Program-made: the position numbers and the translations under genes
Source of the DNA: Mariannaea sp. PMI_226
Lineage: Eukaryota > Ascomycota > Sordariomycetes > Hypocreales > Nectriaceae
Assembly (NCBI GenBank): GCA_024336345.1
Contig: JANFOG010000011.1
Location: 496,001 to 560,000 of the forward strand
Direction: 5' to 3'
Length of the DNA: 64,000 bases
The notes under the pieces: generated by a model
What the model was told of the DNA's origin: nothing
Database searches by the model: none
The model's input: only the letters and a program-made list of their open reading frames with translations
Part shown: in pieces, positions 9,855-19,954 of the stretch
Layout of the letters: every line of letters starts with the position of its first letter
How positions within the stretch are numbered: position 1 is the first letter of the stretch

Positions 9855-11375
9855 GGCGACAAGCGGCGTGGAGTAGGTGATGGATACAGGTAAAAGTTCG
9901 CCTACATAGCTGAGCTCATGGTGAGGATATAAACATGTACGCGAGGTGCATTTAATTAACACGGAGGAAGATGGGGTTGATAAATGCAGCAAGCAACAAG
10001 CACCCAGTGATTAGTGCCATAGTGGGGGTGAAACGACCCATCTACGTCAGCCTGAGGAGAGCTTGCGGGCCAAGCCACTCAAGCAGCTGTATCGCACCAT
10101 GCTACCTAATTCTGGAACCTCTGATGCGCCGTACCCCAGAGGACTGCGCCACTAAAAATAAAAAGACACTAATCATCTTCAGGAAGTATCTGCGCGAATC
10201 GGAGAACGGGTTCAACAATCAATGTCCTTCTCCGATCTCAGGCTATTCATTCACCGGCAGGGCAAGCGATGCTTGAATCACGTCTATCATTTTTATCACT
10301 TGGAGGATTCCGTTAATAAAGCCTGACCGAAGGCCAATGCAACATGAATACATACCTCTATAGGTAACTACCAAAGCTCAAAATCCTCGTCATCAGAAAT
10401 ACGAGAAAGGGACGCGATATGGTGATGCTTTGATACATATCGTCTATCAATGTTCCTGGAGGCCGCACAATCCTCTCAACGATCTAGAACTGCCATTGCC
10501 TCAGTGTGTCGACTAAATAATGCCGCACCAATTGGCTGTCGCAATTACACAGCCACCTTGGAAAGAGAACAGGGAACAGGTTCTCAGTTTTTCCTAGGGT
10601 GTGCAGTCTGAAAGCCCCCCTCGCTATGCTATGGAGCCGAGGCAAGAAAGAATAACATATTCGAGGGCTACCAAAGTCAGGTTCATGCTCTTAAAGCCTT
10701 CATAATAGCAGTCTTAGCTATCAAGATATTTTTTCCCAAAGCTGTGCTGTGCTGTCGTTGTTCAGCTCTGTAGCTCGTTCAACGTATCAGGAATGATAAA
10801 TGTATCCTTATTAATATTCGAGAGGAGTTGAGAATCTCAATCAGAAAAGATCTTTTTGAAGATAAGAGTCCAGAATGGAGAATGCGCTGCAAAATTTTAT
10901 TGTAAGTCTCAATCGGAAAACTGAACCCTTGATTGTAGCTGGCCAAGTTACATCTCTTTAACGACAGCTCTTCCCACAGACGCAAGTTATCATGACGCTT
11001 TGTCTTGTCCTTGGGGATGTGTTGGGAAACTCAACTGCACATGTTCCCAGTCACTGTTACGACCACCATCAAATCATCAGCGTTTTCTTCGATTGCGTCG
11101 GGTAGATAATTTGCGCAAAATCAAAAGTCCACAATTGCTATTTCGAGCCGACTGTTTCTCGTGGTATAATACAAGGCTGTCTCTGCCGAAGAACCTGTGC
11201 AACAAACAAATCGTCCGGTATGGTGGCCAAATTAACCTTTATAGTAGATCCCACCTTGTCGCATGTCCCAGATGAAAACCTACGCCACTTTGTAAAGCAC
11301 CTCCCAATTCTTGTTACCCTCTTCGCCTTCCTCCTATTCGCATCGCCCCATCGTCATCGTTCGTCCATTAGGTAT
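9855..11375. other. Intergenic region upstream of the glycosyltransferase gene
   Basis: About 1.5 kb holding the promoter of the glycosyltransferase gene and the 3' flank of Sec61 beta. Both genes lie on the minus strand. Short open frames exist on both strands but have no signal peptide, domain or splice continuity that I can defend. Nothing else is visible. Confidence 0.45.
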
Positions 11376-12068
11376 TTAGCTTGAGAATTTGCGCGTGACC
11401 TTGGCAATGACTGGAGCAGGGTTAGATTGATTATGAATAATGTGACAGCATAGGTAGTCAGTTGACATTGGTGAAACATACTGTGAAGAGCAACAACACT
11501 GAAGATGAAAACCAGAGAGAGAACAAGAACAACAACGGGATCGACCTTCAGGCCAGGCGACTCGTCAGTGTAAAGACCTATATTCTGTCAGCAACACATA
11601 TAACACATGATCGTAGCTCCGTATCATTGTGGCACACGACCAATCATCTAGGGTGAACGTACGCAGCATGGTGCTGCTGGAACCGCCAGCGCCAGCGGCC
11701 CGGGTGCTGCTAGGTCGGGCATTGGCAATCTTCTCCTTCTGGTCGGCGGCAGCACGTCGTCGAATAGCAGTTCGGGGACCACCAGGGATGGCAGGGGAGG
11801 AGGGACGGCCGATGCTGGCGCCGCTGGCAGCAGCACCGGCGTTGACGGGTGAAGAGGGACGGGGAGAAGACTACAATAGACACGTTAGTTATCATCCCAA
11901 GATTCGAATGCCAAAGTATCAAGAGTCGACATGACTCCCAAACAACAACAACACAAGTACAACTAGGTCAAGCTCCCGTTCAGTTTGCGACGCTAATCAT
12001 GCTGCGTCGCGACCACGTGCGATTGCTCGATGGAACATCGAAATTTGGCGATGAGGGGGGCATACCAT
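11376..12068 (-). CDS. SBH1: Sec61 beta subunit of the ER translocon (Sbh1)
   Basis: Four coding exons: 12068-12066 (only the ATG), 11870-11663, 11577-11482 and 11410-11376, giving 113 residues. The protein starts MSSPRPSSPVNAGAAASGAS, a Ser/Pro-rich cytosolic tail with Ser-Pro sites typical of Sec61 beta. The conserved PGGPRTAIRRRAAADQKEK and GGSSSTMLRLYTDESPGLKV blocks follow. A single C-terminal transmembrane helix (VVVLVLSLVFIFSVVALHII) makes it tail-anchored, and it ends AKVTRKFSS. It is the small subunit of the Sec61 channel in the ER membrane and supports protein translocation. The start is chosen because ATG followed at once by a GTATGC donor is the only way I find to place a Met before SSPRPSSP; the acceptor TTGTAG at 11871 has an ACTAAC branch site upstream. 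Length matches fungal homologues. Confidence 0.93.
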
Positions 12069-13616
12069 TATGAAATAAACCGAATGGTGTGATAAAAGGA
12101 GAGTGACTTAGAACCGCTGCAGGATTCCAAGGTCGAATGGGTCGCGAAGAGAAGAAGGTTGAAGGTTTAGTGAAGGGAATTGACGATGAGCTAGGCTTGG
12201 GCGAAATTATGACCCCCGTGCATGAAGCGAGTTGAGGCCACCTTCACCAGAAAGGGGAGTATCGGCGGAACATTTCTCCGCCACACGCGGACGAAGCTTG
12301 GGTCGCGTGGGACATGCAATCACCTCCACATCCCCCTTTTCAGAGCGGCCACCTGTGTAACGAATGTGCAGTCTATATATTGGTAGACGAGAAAATTGAT
12401 AGAAAAAATATATTCACTTACTTCTGGTTATAATTGAAAAGGAAATTGTTTGACTAGTTTTGAAAACCATTTGGTGATGACTGAATCAATCGAAAAATTT
12501 TAAAACGGAGGATGGCTCAAGCAGCCTCCCTTACTGCATTACGATACAATAAACGTGCTGCACACCCTGAATACGAAAATTGTAGCCAAGGTATCACCGC
12601 ATGGCCAACAAGCTTATCATCCGGGCCGTTTGAAACACATGCCTTCAACACATTCACGAGAGCACATGATTACATTCACCATTCCCGCAGACCCTTGACT
12701 CTGATACAACATATTGCACGCTTAGCGGATGCCAACAATGCAGAAGAGGTGAGACATGCTTCAAGTTGGGGGAAATTTTACAATTTAAAGAACCTATGTA
12801 TAGCAGAGACGTCAGTGGCCTCCACACCTGCTGATCTTTGTTCCATCATCAGAACGATCTCTTGCTCGCTTAAAGGTCCGCTCCGCGAACCCAATATGTA
12901 TGTGGTGTATAATTCAAGAAAACAAGAAGCAGAAGCAGAAGCAGAATCAAAAACGCAAACCATGAGACAAATGGAATCGCAATAGTCGTGGTCCTCGACA
13001 GACACAGTCATCTGCACAAAAACGCTTCCAATAGGGATCGCCCAACTTTTTTCCGGTCGTCCCCCTCCCCCTTCCTCCTCCCTCCTTAAAAAAAAATAGA
13101 AGCTTACAACCACCTCAAAGATGGATCAAAGGAGTCTTTTTCCCCATGATGAAGTTCACCTGGTCCTCTCCTTTGCCCGAGCACCGTGCACATAACTTTC
13201 CTAAAGCCCAACATAACCACCCCAAAAATGGAGAAGAGTATGATCTCCTTCCTTCCCTCGGCCGTTTCTTGCTTTTTGTTTCCATCTTTTTTGTTCTCCG
13301 AATCCATGGGATGTAATGGCCATGCTGGCACTGAAAAAGGAAAGGTCTCGTCTTGTTGACCTCGGGAGCTGTTGAATTTGAAATCTCGTGTTGATGGAGC
13401 TTGGGCTGTCAAAGGTTGGCCGTTTCCTTCCACGAAGACTCAATTATGTATGATTACGACAGAAGTAACATCTACACCAGGAAACGAAAGCTCTCAACCA
13501 AACGCCTTCCGCTATGATGGCAATTCTGAAGATCGAGGTGTGGTATGAATCGTAAGAGGGTGTTGTAACAAAGAAAAATAAGAAGTAGTAGAGTATAAAA
13601 GAGAACAAAGGTGGTA
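12069..13616. other. Intergenic region between Psr1-like and Sec61 beta genes
   Basis: About 1.55 kb. It holds the 5' side of the Sec61 beta gene and the 3' flank of the Psr1-like phosphatase gene. A 157-codon open frame at 12512-12985 on the plus strand shows no recognisable domain and ends in a simple AGCAGA repeat (about 12929-12945), so I do not call it. An A-rich run lies near 13088-13096. Confidence 0.4.
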
Positions 13617-15229
13617 TCAGAGAGTGACATCGAGAACAAGGCTAACGTCAGAAACGTTTGAGCCAGCCAAATCTTCGAGAACGGGTATCAAATCTAATAG
13701 CTCGTTGTCATGAGCATCAGAAAACCAACTGCTGATGGGAACGGCATGTTGAGGATGGAAAATGTAGGATGTGGGAGAGTTGTCGATAATAATGGTGTCC
13801 TTGAGGTCTCGTCCAACTTGAGAAAGATCCTTGACGTAGTTGCCTTGGTGGTTGTAGCAGCTTTCTCGGAATAGCCGGTGGTGGACAACCTTATGAATGT
13901 CAAGTTGATCCAATAGAGGGTCGCCATACTGCAATCAGATTAGTAAATCGGTTTTAGTAGCAAAAAATTGCGTGATGGGCTCTCACCTTAGAGACAGACG
14001 CCGTGAAAACAACGACTTCATATAGCTCTCCGACCCTCTTCATGAATTCATCTACGCCTGGTCGTTTTATCACATAAACGTTGTGATAGTTGCCTTCAAT
14101 TTCGACGGGGATCGTGAAGTCGGCTTGGTGAAGGATCTGATCGGTATTAATTAGCGCAAATCAAGCTAGATATATGCTCGAGCCAAATACATACCTTGAA
14201 CGAGCTATGAACGAGCGTCTCATCTAAGTCAAGAACTAGACACTTCCTTCCCTTGTGCTCTGGGGCAATAGGGGGCAACAGCCACTTTGCAGGTGGTGCT
14301 GAAGGGCCGGGGTCCGCATACACAGCTGGCACTGCGGCAGCTGGTCCAGGTCCAGGAGGAGGGGGAGGGATCTGTGACAGTTCCTCAGAGGCAGGGGCAG
14401 AAGTGGCAACTGGCGCCTCTTCTGCTTCGAGAGCGGGAGCATCTCGCATATCAGCGTCGCTGATCTCGGTCGGCGGCGATGGCTTCACTTCTTCCTGGGT
14501 ATGATCCTCAGTGGCCAACGTCTTGGGGGGTTCGATCGTGACCGCAGGTGGAATAGACTGCTTAGATTCCTGATTCTCTCGCTCCTTGATGGGAGTTTCT
14601 TCCTTGCTGGTGCTAGGGGGTGCAGACTCGTCCTTGGGTGTTTCAGTGTTTGTAGGCGGTTGAGACTCCTTTTCTGTGGTTGGCTTTGGCTGCTCCTGGG
14701 GTGTTTGGGTTCGCGATTTCGCTGTCGCTGGTCGCTGTGGTAGTTTCTCAAGCTTGTGTACGTTTTCGTGGTTTTCGTTGGGATTTGAGCTGTCGGGCGT
14801 GACGCAGCAGGTAAGGAATGAAAACAGGCCACCGCTCTTCTTCTTCTTCTGGGGAGGGCTGACTGGAGAGGTCGGCTGAGAGTTCACGGGAGTGTTTGAT
14901 GGTTCTGTGTCTCCTCCGGTTCTGTTGCTGGATGTGCTGCCGTTGCGCCGCCGTCCCCGGATGCTGCCTTTGGAGTCTTTCGATCGGCTTCCGATGCTGT
15001 TCCGCGAGTCGCTGACAGTCGCCCCACTCAACCCCGTCGATGTTGGTGACGATTGGTTCCTTTGCGATGACGATCTAGAGGGAACTTGAAGGAGGCTGCG
15101 ACCTTTCTTGGTATTTGTTCCATCTTCAGGCGACAACAGATCCTTGTCCTTGGCCATCTCAGTCTCGGCTCGAGGGTTCTGAGGTTGAATTTCGTCCGCT
15201 GGGTCGACTGTCTGGGGCTTGTCGGACAT
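13617..15229 (-). CDS. PSR1: Psr1/Psr2-type SCP/FCP1-family phosphatase
   Basis: Three exons, 15229-14195, 14136-13987 and 13928-13617, give 498 residues. The catalytic signature [13 protein letters not shown] (Asp334 and Asp336 of the DxDxT motif) starts the C-terminal HAD-type domain, which continues through [56 protein letters not shown] and [20 protein letters not shown]. The N-terminal two thirds are disordered and rich in Ser, Pro, Thr and Glu. They include [15 protein letters not shown], with a Cys pair at residues 141-142 that could be palmitoylated, like the membrane-targeting CC motif of yeast Psr1, although there it is at the extreme N-terminus. Psr1 acts in the sodium-stress and general stress response at the plasma membrane; that role here is by homology. 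The start at 15229 is the first Met of a credible protein; the frame runs further upstream. Confidence 0.9.
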
Positions 15230-16341
15230 GTTTGCTATTTTGCTCTGAAAGAAGTCAGCACGAATCGTGCACATTTGGAAATAAGCGCCCCGAGCTCTCT
15301 CAAGTTCAAGATGCGAAATAATCAGTGTATGATGGAATCCAGTGGCCTTCTTTTTCAAGGATTGCCACTGCCGATTTTGGGAAGCGTTTGTACTGGATAT
15401 ATTGTGCAAACCAGTAGAATGCCTCGTTCTCGTCACCTTTAAATGAAGGATAACCAGAAACGACCGCGATTCATCCCGAGATGGTACAGAAAAGAGTAAT
15501 ACTCACGGTTAATGATTAGTCCGCAAAAAACCGACCCAATCTCTTGGCCCCTAACTCTTCACAGTCGGCCTACGGAGGCCTGTATCGATGTCGAGAACGA
15601 AGCAGTCGGGCAGTGGGTGAGAAATGGTGATGAGAGTTGAGGTTTGGGGAAATTAGGGGCGCGGAATTGAAACAAATGCTGGGACCAGCGGAGAGGTGGC
15701 TGGGGGGACGATGCAGCGCGAGTGTCGAGAGTTGAAAAGTCCCAAGATGATGTGTTGAAACAAGACAGGCAAGTGAGCGCTGTCGAAGAAGCGAAGAAGC
15801 GAATGACTCGTCGAGCGAGTACCGCGAACGGGGGGGATAGAGCTCGGTGAGGAGGGACGGAGGACGGAAGACAGATGCGAAAAGAGACAGACGGATCGGA
15901 GGCACAGAGTTGCTGGCGGCGCAAGCGAGATGATTGCCTTTAAACGTGGATTAGGCCTTGTTGCTGGCGCTGAGACGGGGATGACCCGGTAGGAGCAGGG
16001 GATGGCAGGATGCTGAGAGGCCGGAGTCTGGCGAGAAGAGTGTGCTGGGCACTCGCTGGAGGCTCGCTGTTGGCCCTGGGATGAGTCTTGGGCCCGACGG
16101 GGCTGGATGGGGCTTTGACTGGGGTGGGTGGGAGAAGGGGTGTGAGTGGAGATTTGCCTGAGATTAGCCCGCCGGGAACGCCCAAGCGTTGATAGAAGAG
16201 CATCGTATACAGTACCCTAATAGGTAGTTTCGCACATGAATTATTGCGGCGTTTAGCGGCTCCCCTACAGTTCGTCTTTCTTTCACACACGTCTCCCTTG
16301 ATAACGCAGTAAACCATCCAACCTCTGTCATCTCCGCTAAT
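15230..16341. other. Upstream region of the Psr1-like gene
   Basis: About 1.1 kb on the 5' side of the phosphatase gene. Minus-strand sequence from about 15930 to 15560 is pyrimidine-rich in the manner of a long fungal 5' leader. Several overlapping frames exist but none shows a domain. A 5' untranslated exon is possible but cannot be proven from sequence alone. Confidence 0.4.
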
Positions 16342-16494
16342 AATGGTGCCCGCCAAGCTCATCTTAACCACCCTCCCCATGGCCATTGCTGGTGGTCCTT
16401 GCCCGGTGCGGCGCCTGCTGGCCCCTGGTCCGGTTTGTGAAAGTGGGTGGGAAGTGGACGAGTGGAAGTGTACCTGTGGGCATGAGGGAAAGTG
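16342..16494 (+). CDS. Possible small secreted cysteine-containing peptide
   Basis: A 50-codon frame starts MVPAKLILTTLPMAIAGG, which resembles a short signal peptide, and continues to a small mature part with four Cys (ending CESGWEVDEWKCTCGHEGK). Size and Cys content would suit a small secreted protein, but there is no homologue I recognise, no TATA box that I can assign, and a long minus-strand frame overlaps it. It may be chance. Confidence 0.18.
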
Positions 16495-17940
16495 ATGAAG
16501 AAATCGTCAAGTTTCGCGGGTCCTGTACATCTTCTGCAGCACCTTGCTGCGCTACCTCAATGTAATTATTGGATGACCAGGCGAATAAAGCTTTACCCAT
16601 CCCAGTTTCCTAGTTTCCCCCTCCTTGGCTGGTTGTCGTTCTTGCAAGTCGCTCAACTCATGCGAATCATCATCATCACTCCAAAGTACGGAACCGCTCA
16701 ATCAATGAGCGTTTGACTTTTGTAATGCGCAGAGAGGGCCGAGATGGCTTTCGCTGGTGGGTGGAGCACAGAAGCTTTCGGGGGGGAAGTGAAAGGAGCC
16801 ACTTGATTTCGGCGGCTTAACAATGGTCTGCAGCCACTCACTTACTCCCACATTTCCTCTCCAGCTCCTTCGTTGCTCGGTCGAAATTCTTTGTCCGGTA
16901 ATTGACTACTGCTTTCGTATCTACGTTTGGTTTCCCTTCTCTGGCCATAGTCCGTTCGATATAGTGGCATTGGTTCATCGCCCACGCCCGCAGGCCGTTA
17001 CTCCTCATTATCAATCTTCAGACCAAAGCCCCCTTTGGTGGCAGGACTATGAGAGTAAAAGGGCGGTAGGGATCGACACGGCCTGTCGGAGTGAACAACA
17101 CCCGGGACCTGGGGACCTGGGGCCGTTGGCAGTGCATTGCATATTGAAGACCCATATTCATGCCCTACCTGAGGCCCAAAAAAAAGGAATGTCCACTCTC
17201 ATTCACATCCGTCCGAAACTAGATGCTGCTGTGGATGCATTGTGATTGGCCGTGTTGGCGCCTGGAATAGTGATGCCCACATTGCGACAGCATGGCCCAG
17301 TCGACCAGTCGGGGGACCTACATACCCGCTCTGACCAGGCTAGAGACCAGCTCGCGCCGTTCTTGCAACCCTCTTCACCAGTTGCCTGCCAAGGAGGAGG
17401 CTTAATAGTGGTCGTATGAAGCAAATGAGCCTGTGGGAAGCTCCAGTGTGCAAACAAGGGCCTGATCTAACTAGTTACCCAGTCACAAACGAACGGATTG
17501 GGTTTGAAGTGATCATACTGAAGTGCTCTGCAGGTGAGATCGGCAGTGGCTGACAGGAGAGGACTAAGGCGGGGAGGGGCGGCTCTTAGATCATCCTCCT
17601 TTAGAGAGACGTCGACTCTGTACTGTACGTACAGATACAGATTACAATCAATCAATTTAGAGATAGTGACCTTGAGGTGTCCATATTTCCTTGCGAAACT
17701 TAGAATGATGTGGCTTACTAAACACAGTGTGGAAGCTTATGAAGTACAGCGCCCTTTCGTGAAGAGGTACTAGCATCCTGCTACCCATTTTTTATTTTAG
17801 CTGATATGCCTCAGAGAGCGCAAGGCACGCCCTACCTAATTAAAACTGAATACCTGCATAATTTTACAAAGCTCTTGATTAGTAGTTATTTAGACCTATG
17901 AAAGAAGCTTATATAAATTACATGTAACCTTATTATATTT
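16495..17940. other. Gene-poor stretch
   Basis: About 1.45 kb without a supportable gene. A direct repeat GGGACCTGGGGACCTGGGG occurs near 17102-17122. Base composition falls towards AT-rich from about 17780 onward. Confidence 0.4.
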
Positions 17941-18216
17941 ATCAAAATATATTATGGATTATATTTTTAGTTGCCTGCTGACTGACGCACTACTTGATAA
18001 CAACGCCTCAGTCCAACTCTTTCGCGGTTTCCCCTATAAATTTATCATTGGCGGGGTATGTATTGAAATACTTTTTTGTTCACGTCGAATAGCTCCCAGA
18101 ACGTGTTCATCGACGCCAGTACTAACTATTGGAAACATTTCTTCCGCGAACCAGAAATTGCTCAAGAAGTTGATCCCGAACAAGGCCACCACTGACACTC
18201 AAAACAAATCCCTTTT
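17941..18216 (+). pseudogene. Exon-like fragment pair, family not recognised
   Basis: Two segments join cleanly. After a TATTTTTAG acceptor near 17969, a frame reads TDALLDNNASVQLFRGFPYK and on to FIIGG, where a GTATGT donor occurs (18055). After a CCCAG acceptor (18099) the frame continues NVFIDASTNYWKHFFREPEI and on to AQEVDPEQGHH, stop at 18190-18192. The upstream side is very AT-rich and shows no coding exon, so this looks like the 3' end of a decayed or truncated gene. I do not recognise the family. A second open segment lies at 18541-18783. Confidence 0.3.
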
Positions 18217-18540
18217 ATAGGGGGGCGCCTTTCGAGGTGATGTGGAAAGACCGGGGGAACCTATCAACTCATGCATGTTTAAAGCCTAGCCGTTCTGTTG
18301 AGGTATTCGAAGACTCACGGATGTTGACATAACTCGTCCGTTTCTGGCTCTCTGATTTCCATCGCCTAAAGATACCTACGTACTATGCCCCATAGTGGCA
18401 GCCACAATGCGCCACTGTCTCAAGACCCACACGAATTACCACTTTATATCCAGTAGTCAATCAGTGGATAGTTAATTACTCTTCCAGCTGGCCATGGCTC
18501 TATTAGCACAAGGTCCACCATGACAATAGCATATCAATCT

Positions 18541-18783
18541 GGCCAGCACCAAGTCAACACTGGTCGTCGCGAGCCTCGGTATCTGTTTATGCGGATACAA
18601 TTACGTACTGTTGACATTCTTTGGATTGGGTAACCACTACTCGGTAGACGCAGCGATATTTGCCAGCTTTTACTCCACAGCCGACTCCACGATCCTTGGC
18701 CTTGGTATGAAGCACCTATTCTTTGGTTATGGATACTTGCTAGCAATACGCTCGATTGGTGATATTACTTACCACCGGTAATC
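18541..18783 (+). pseudogene. Hydrophobic coding-like fragment
   Basis: A plus-strand frame of about 80 codons without a clear start reads through hydrophobic segments such as STLVVASLGICLCGYNYVLL and ILGLGMKHLFFGYGYLLAIR, then ends in a stop. It resembles two membrane helices of a transporter-like protein, but no family signature is complete. It may be part of the same relic as the fragment at 17941-18216. Confidence 0.22.
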
Positions 18784-19954
18784 AGGTCGAATTATGTCTG
18801 TATATGCCATTTGATAGTGGATGAAGCCGTTCCCAAAACGCCTAGTCTAGTGACGGGGACACGTGAAGAAAGCGAGTTTGAGTTTTGCTATCTGCCAAAG
18901 TCGTGTATGTGTTGACTTGGTGTTTTTGTGTCAAGAGCTGCGAGCTCAACACAGGGAGACAAACCAAAAAAAAAAAAAAGCTAGAGCGAAGAAGATATGA
19001 TAGATACGCACTTCAAGTAGTCAAAGAGGACAATAGAAAGCTTGTTCGACTATATTGCAGTAACTAACCCGAAATTGAAACATACATATTTCGCTCTAGG
19101 GTAAATGGATTGGTGTCGACCATTCGAGTGCTTGCTTATCGATTGATTAGAGCTTCCCGTCTTGGGCTAGCGTAGACCAAACACAGGGTGGTGGATGGGG
19201 CATCAATCTATGAGTGCTGACTCATTGACCATGGACTTGTGTGTGTGAATAAGTACAGCACCTCGTATCGTGCGAAGCACCCAATAGCGTCTTGCTTCCC
19301 TGTCTGTTTCCCTTCCCCATGTTTTAGTCTACCTACTATGTAGCTACGTGCAGTGCCTAGGTTGGCAGGCTAGGTACCTCAAGTGCTACGTAATTTTACC
19401 CCAGGGTTTTATGTGGAGCCCATCATGTGACTGGTCTTCCCTCGTGGCCTGTGGCGTCATTCCCCTTTGCTGGCTGTGGCCCGTTCGCTGCTTTCATCAG
19501 GCGCGGGAGCATTTCTGGTAGCTAGTCAATCCTGTGCTGTGCTCGTGCTTCTGCTTGTGCCTGTTAGTGCGACTGAGAGCCTCCGCGCAGCAACATGTGC
19601 GCGTGCCTCGGAAGGGGCGTTCACATGCAACTCTCGTCCATGTCATGATGTTTCTTCCACATAATCCCAATCCCAGATGGAAGCCACAACAATTGTTCCG
19701 CCCCACGCTCAACAATCTGCATCGGTTGGCTCGCTGATTAATATCTGCACTCGCATCCTCGACAATCTGAGTTTATCCCTTCGCTTAAACCCGTGATCTT
19801 GGCTCTCGAAAAGCTACCCTACCTCACGTCTCGACTCATGGCGAACTGGTCTTGCTAAGGCTACCGAGAGTGTGGGGAAACTCCCCTTCGAAGCTCATTT
19901 TCCCTTCATTATAATTTTTGGCAACCGGTACAAATACCAACATCAATCTCATCT
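18784..19954. other. Promoter region of the ABCD transporter gene
   Basis: About 1.2 kb with an A run near 18966-18979, CCTAGG/TAGGTACC-type motifs at 19356-19378, and C/T-rich leader sequence just before the ABC transporter start. No gene is supportable. Confidence 0.4.

Noticed and set aside
12512..12985. Open frame of 157 codons on the plus strand
   Set aside because: No recognisable domain, signal or splice structure; its end is a simple AGCAGA repeat, and a minus-strand frame overlaps it.
15559..15924. Pro/Ser-rich minus-strand frames upstream of the Psr1-like gene
   Set aside because: Two frames overlap over the same stretch, which points to pyrimidine-rich leader DNA rather than coding sequence.
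17102..17122. Direct repeat of GGGACCTGG as a possible target-site duplication
   Set aside because: The copies are adjacent with nothing between them, so they are a tandem duplication and not the edges of an inserted element.
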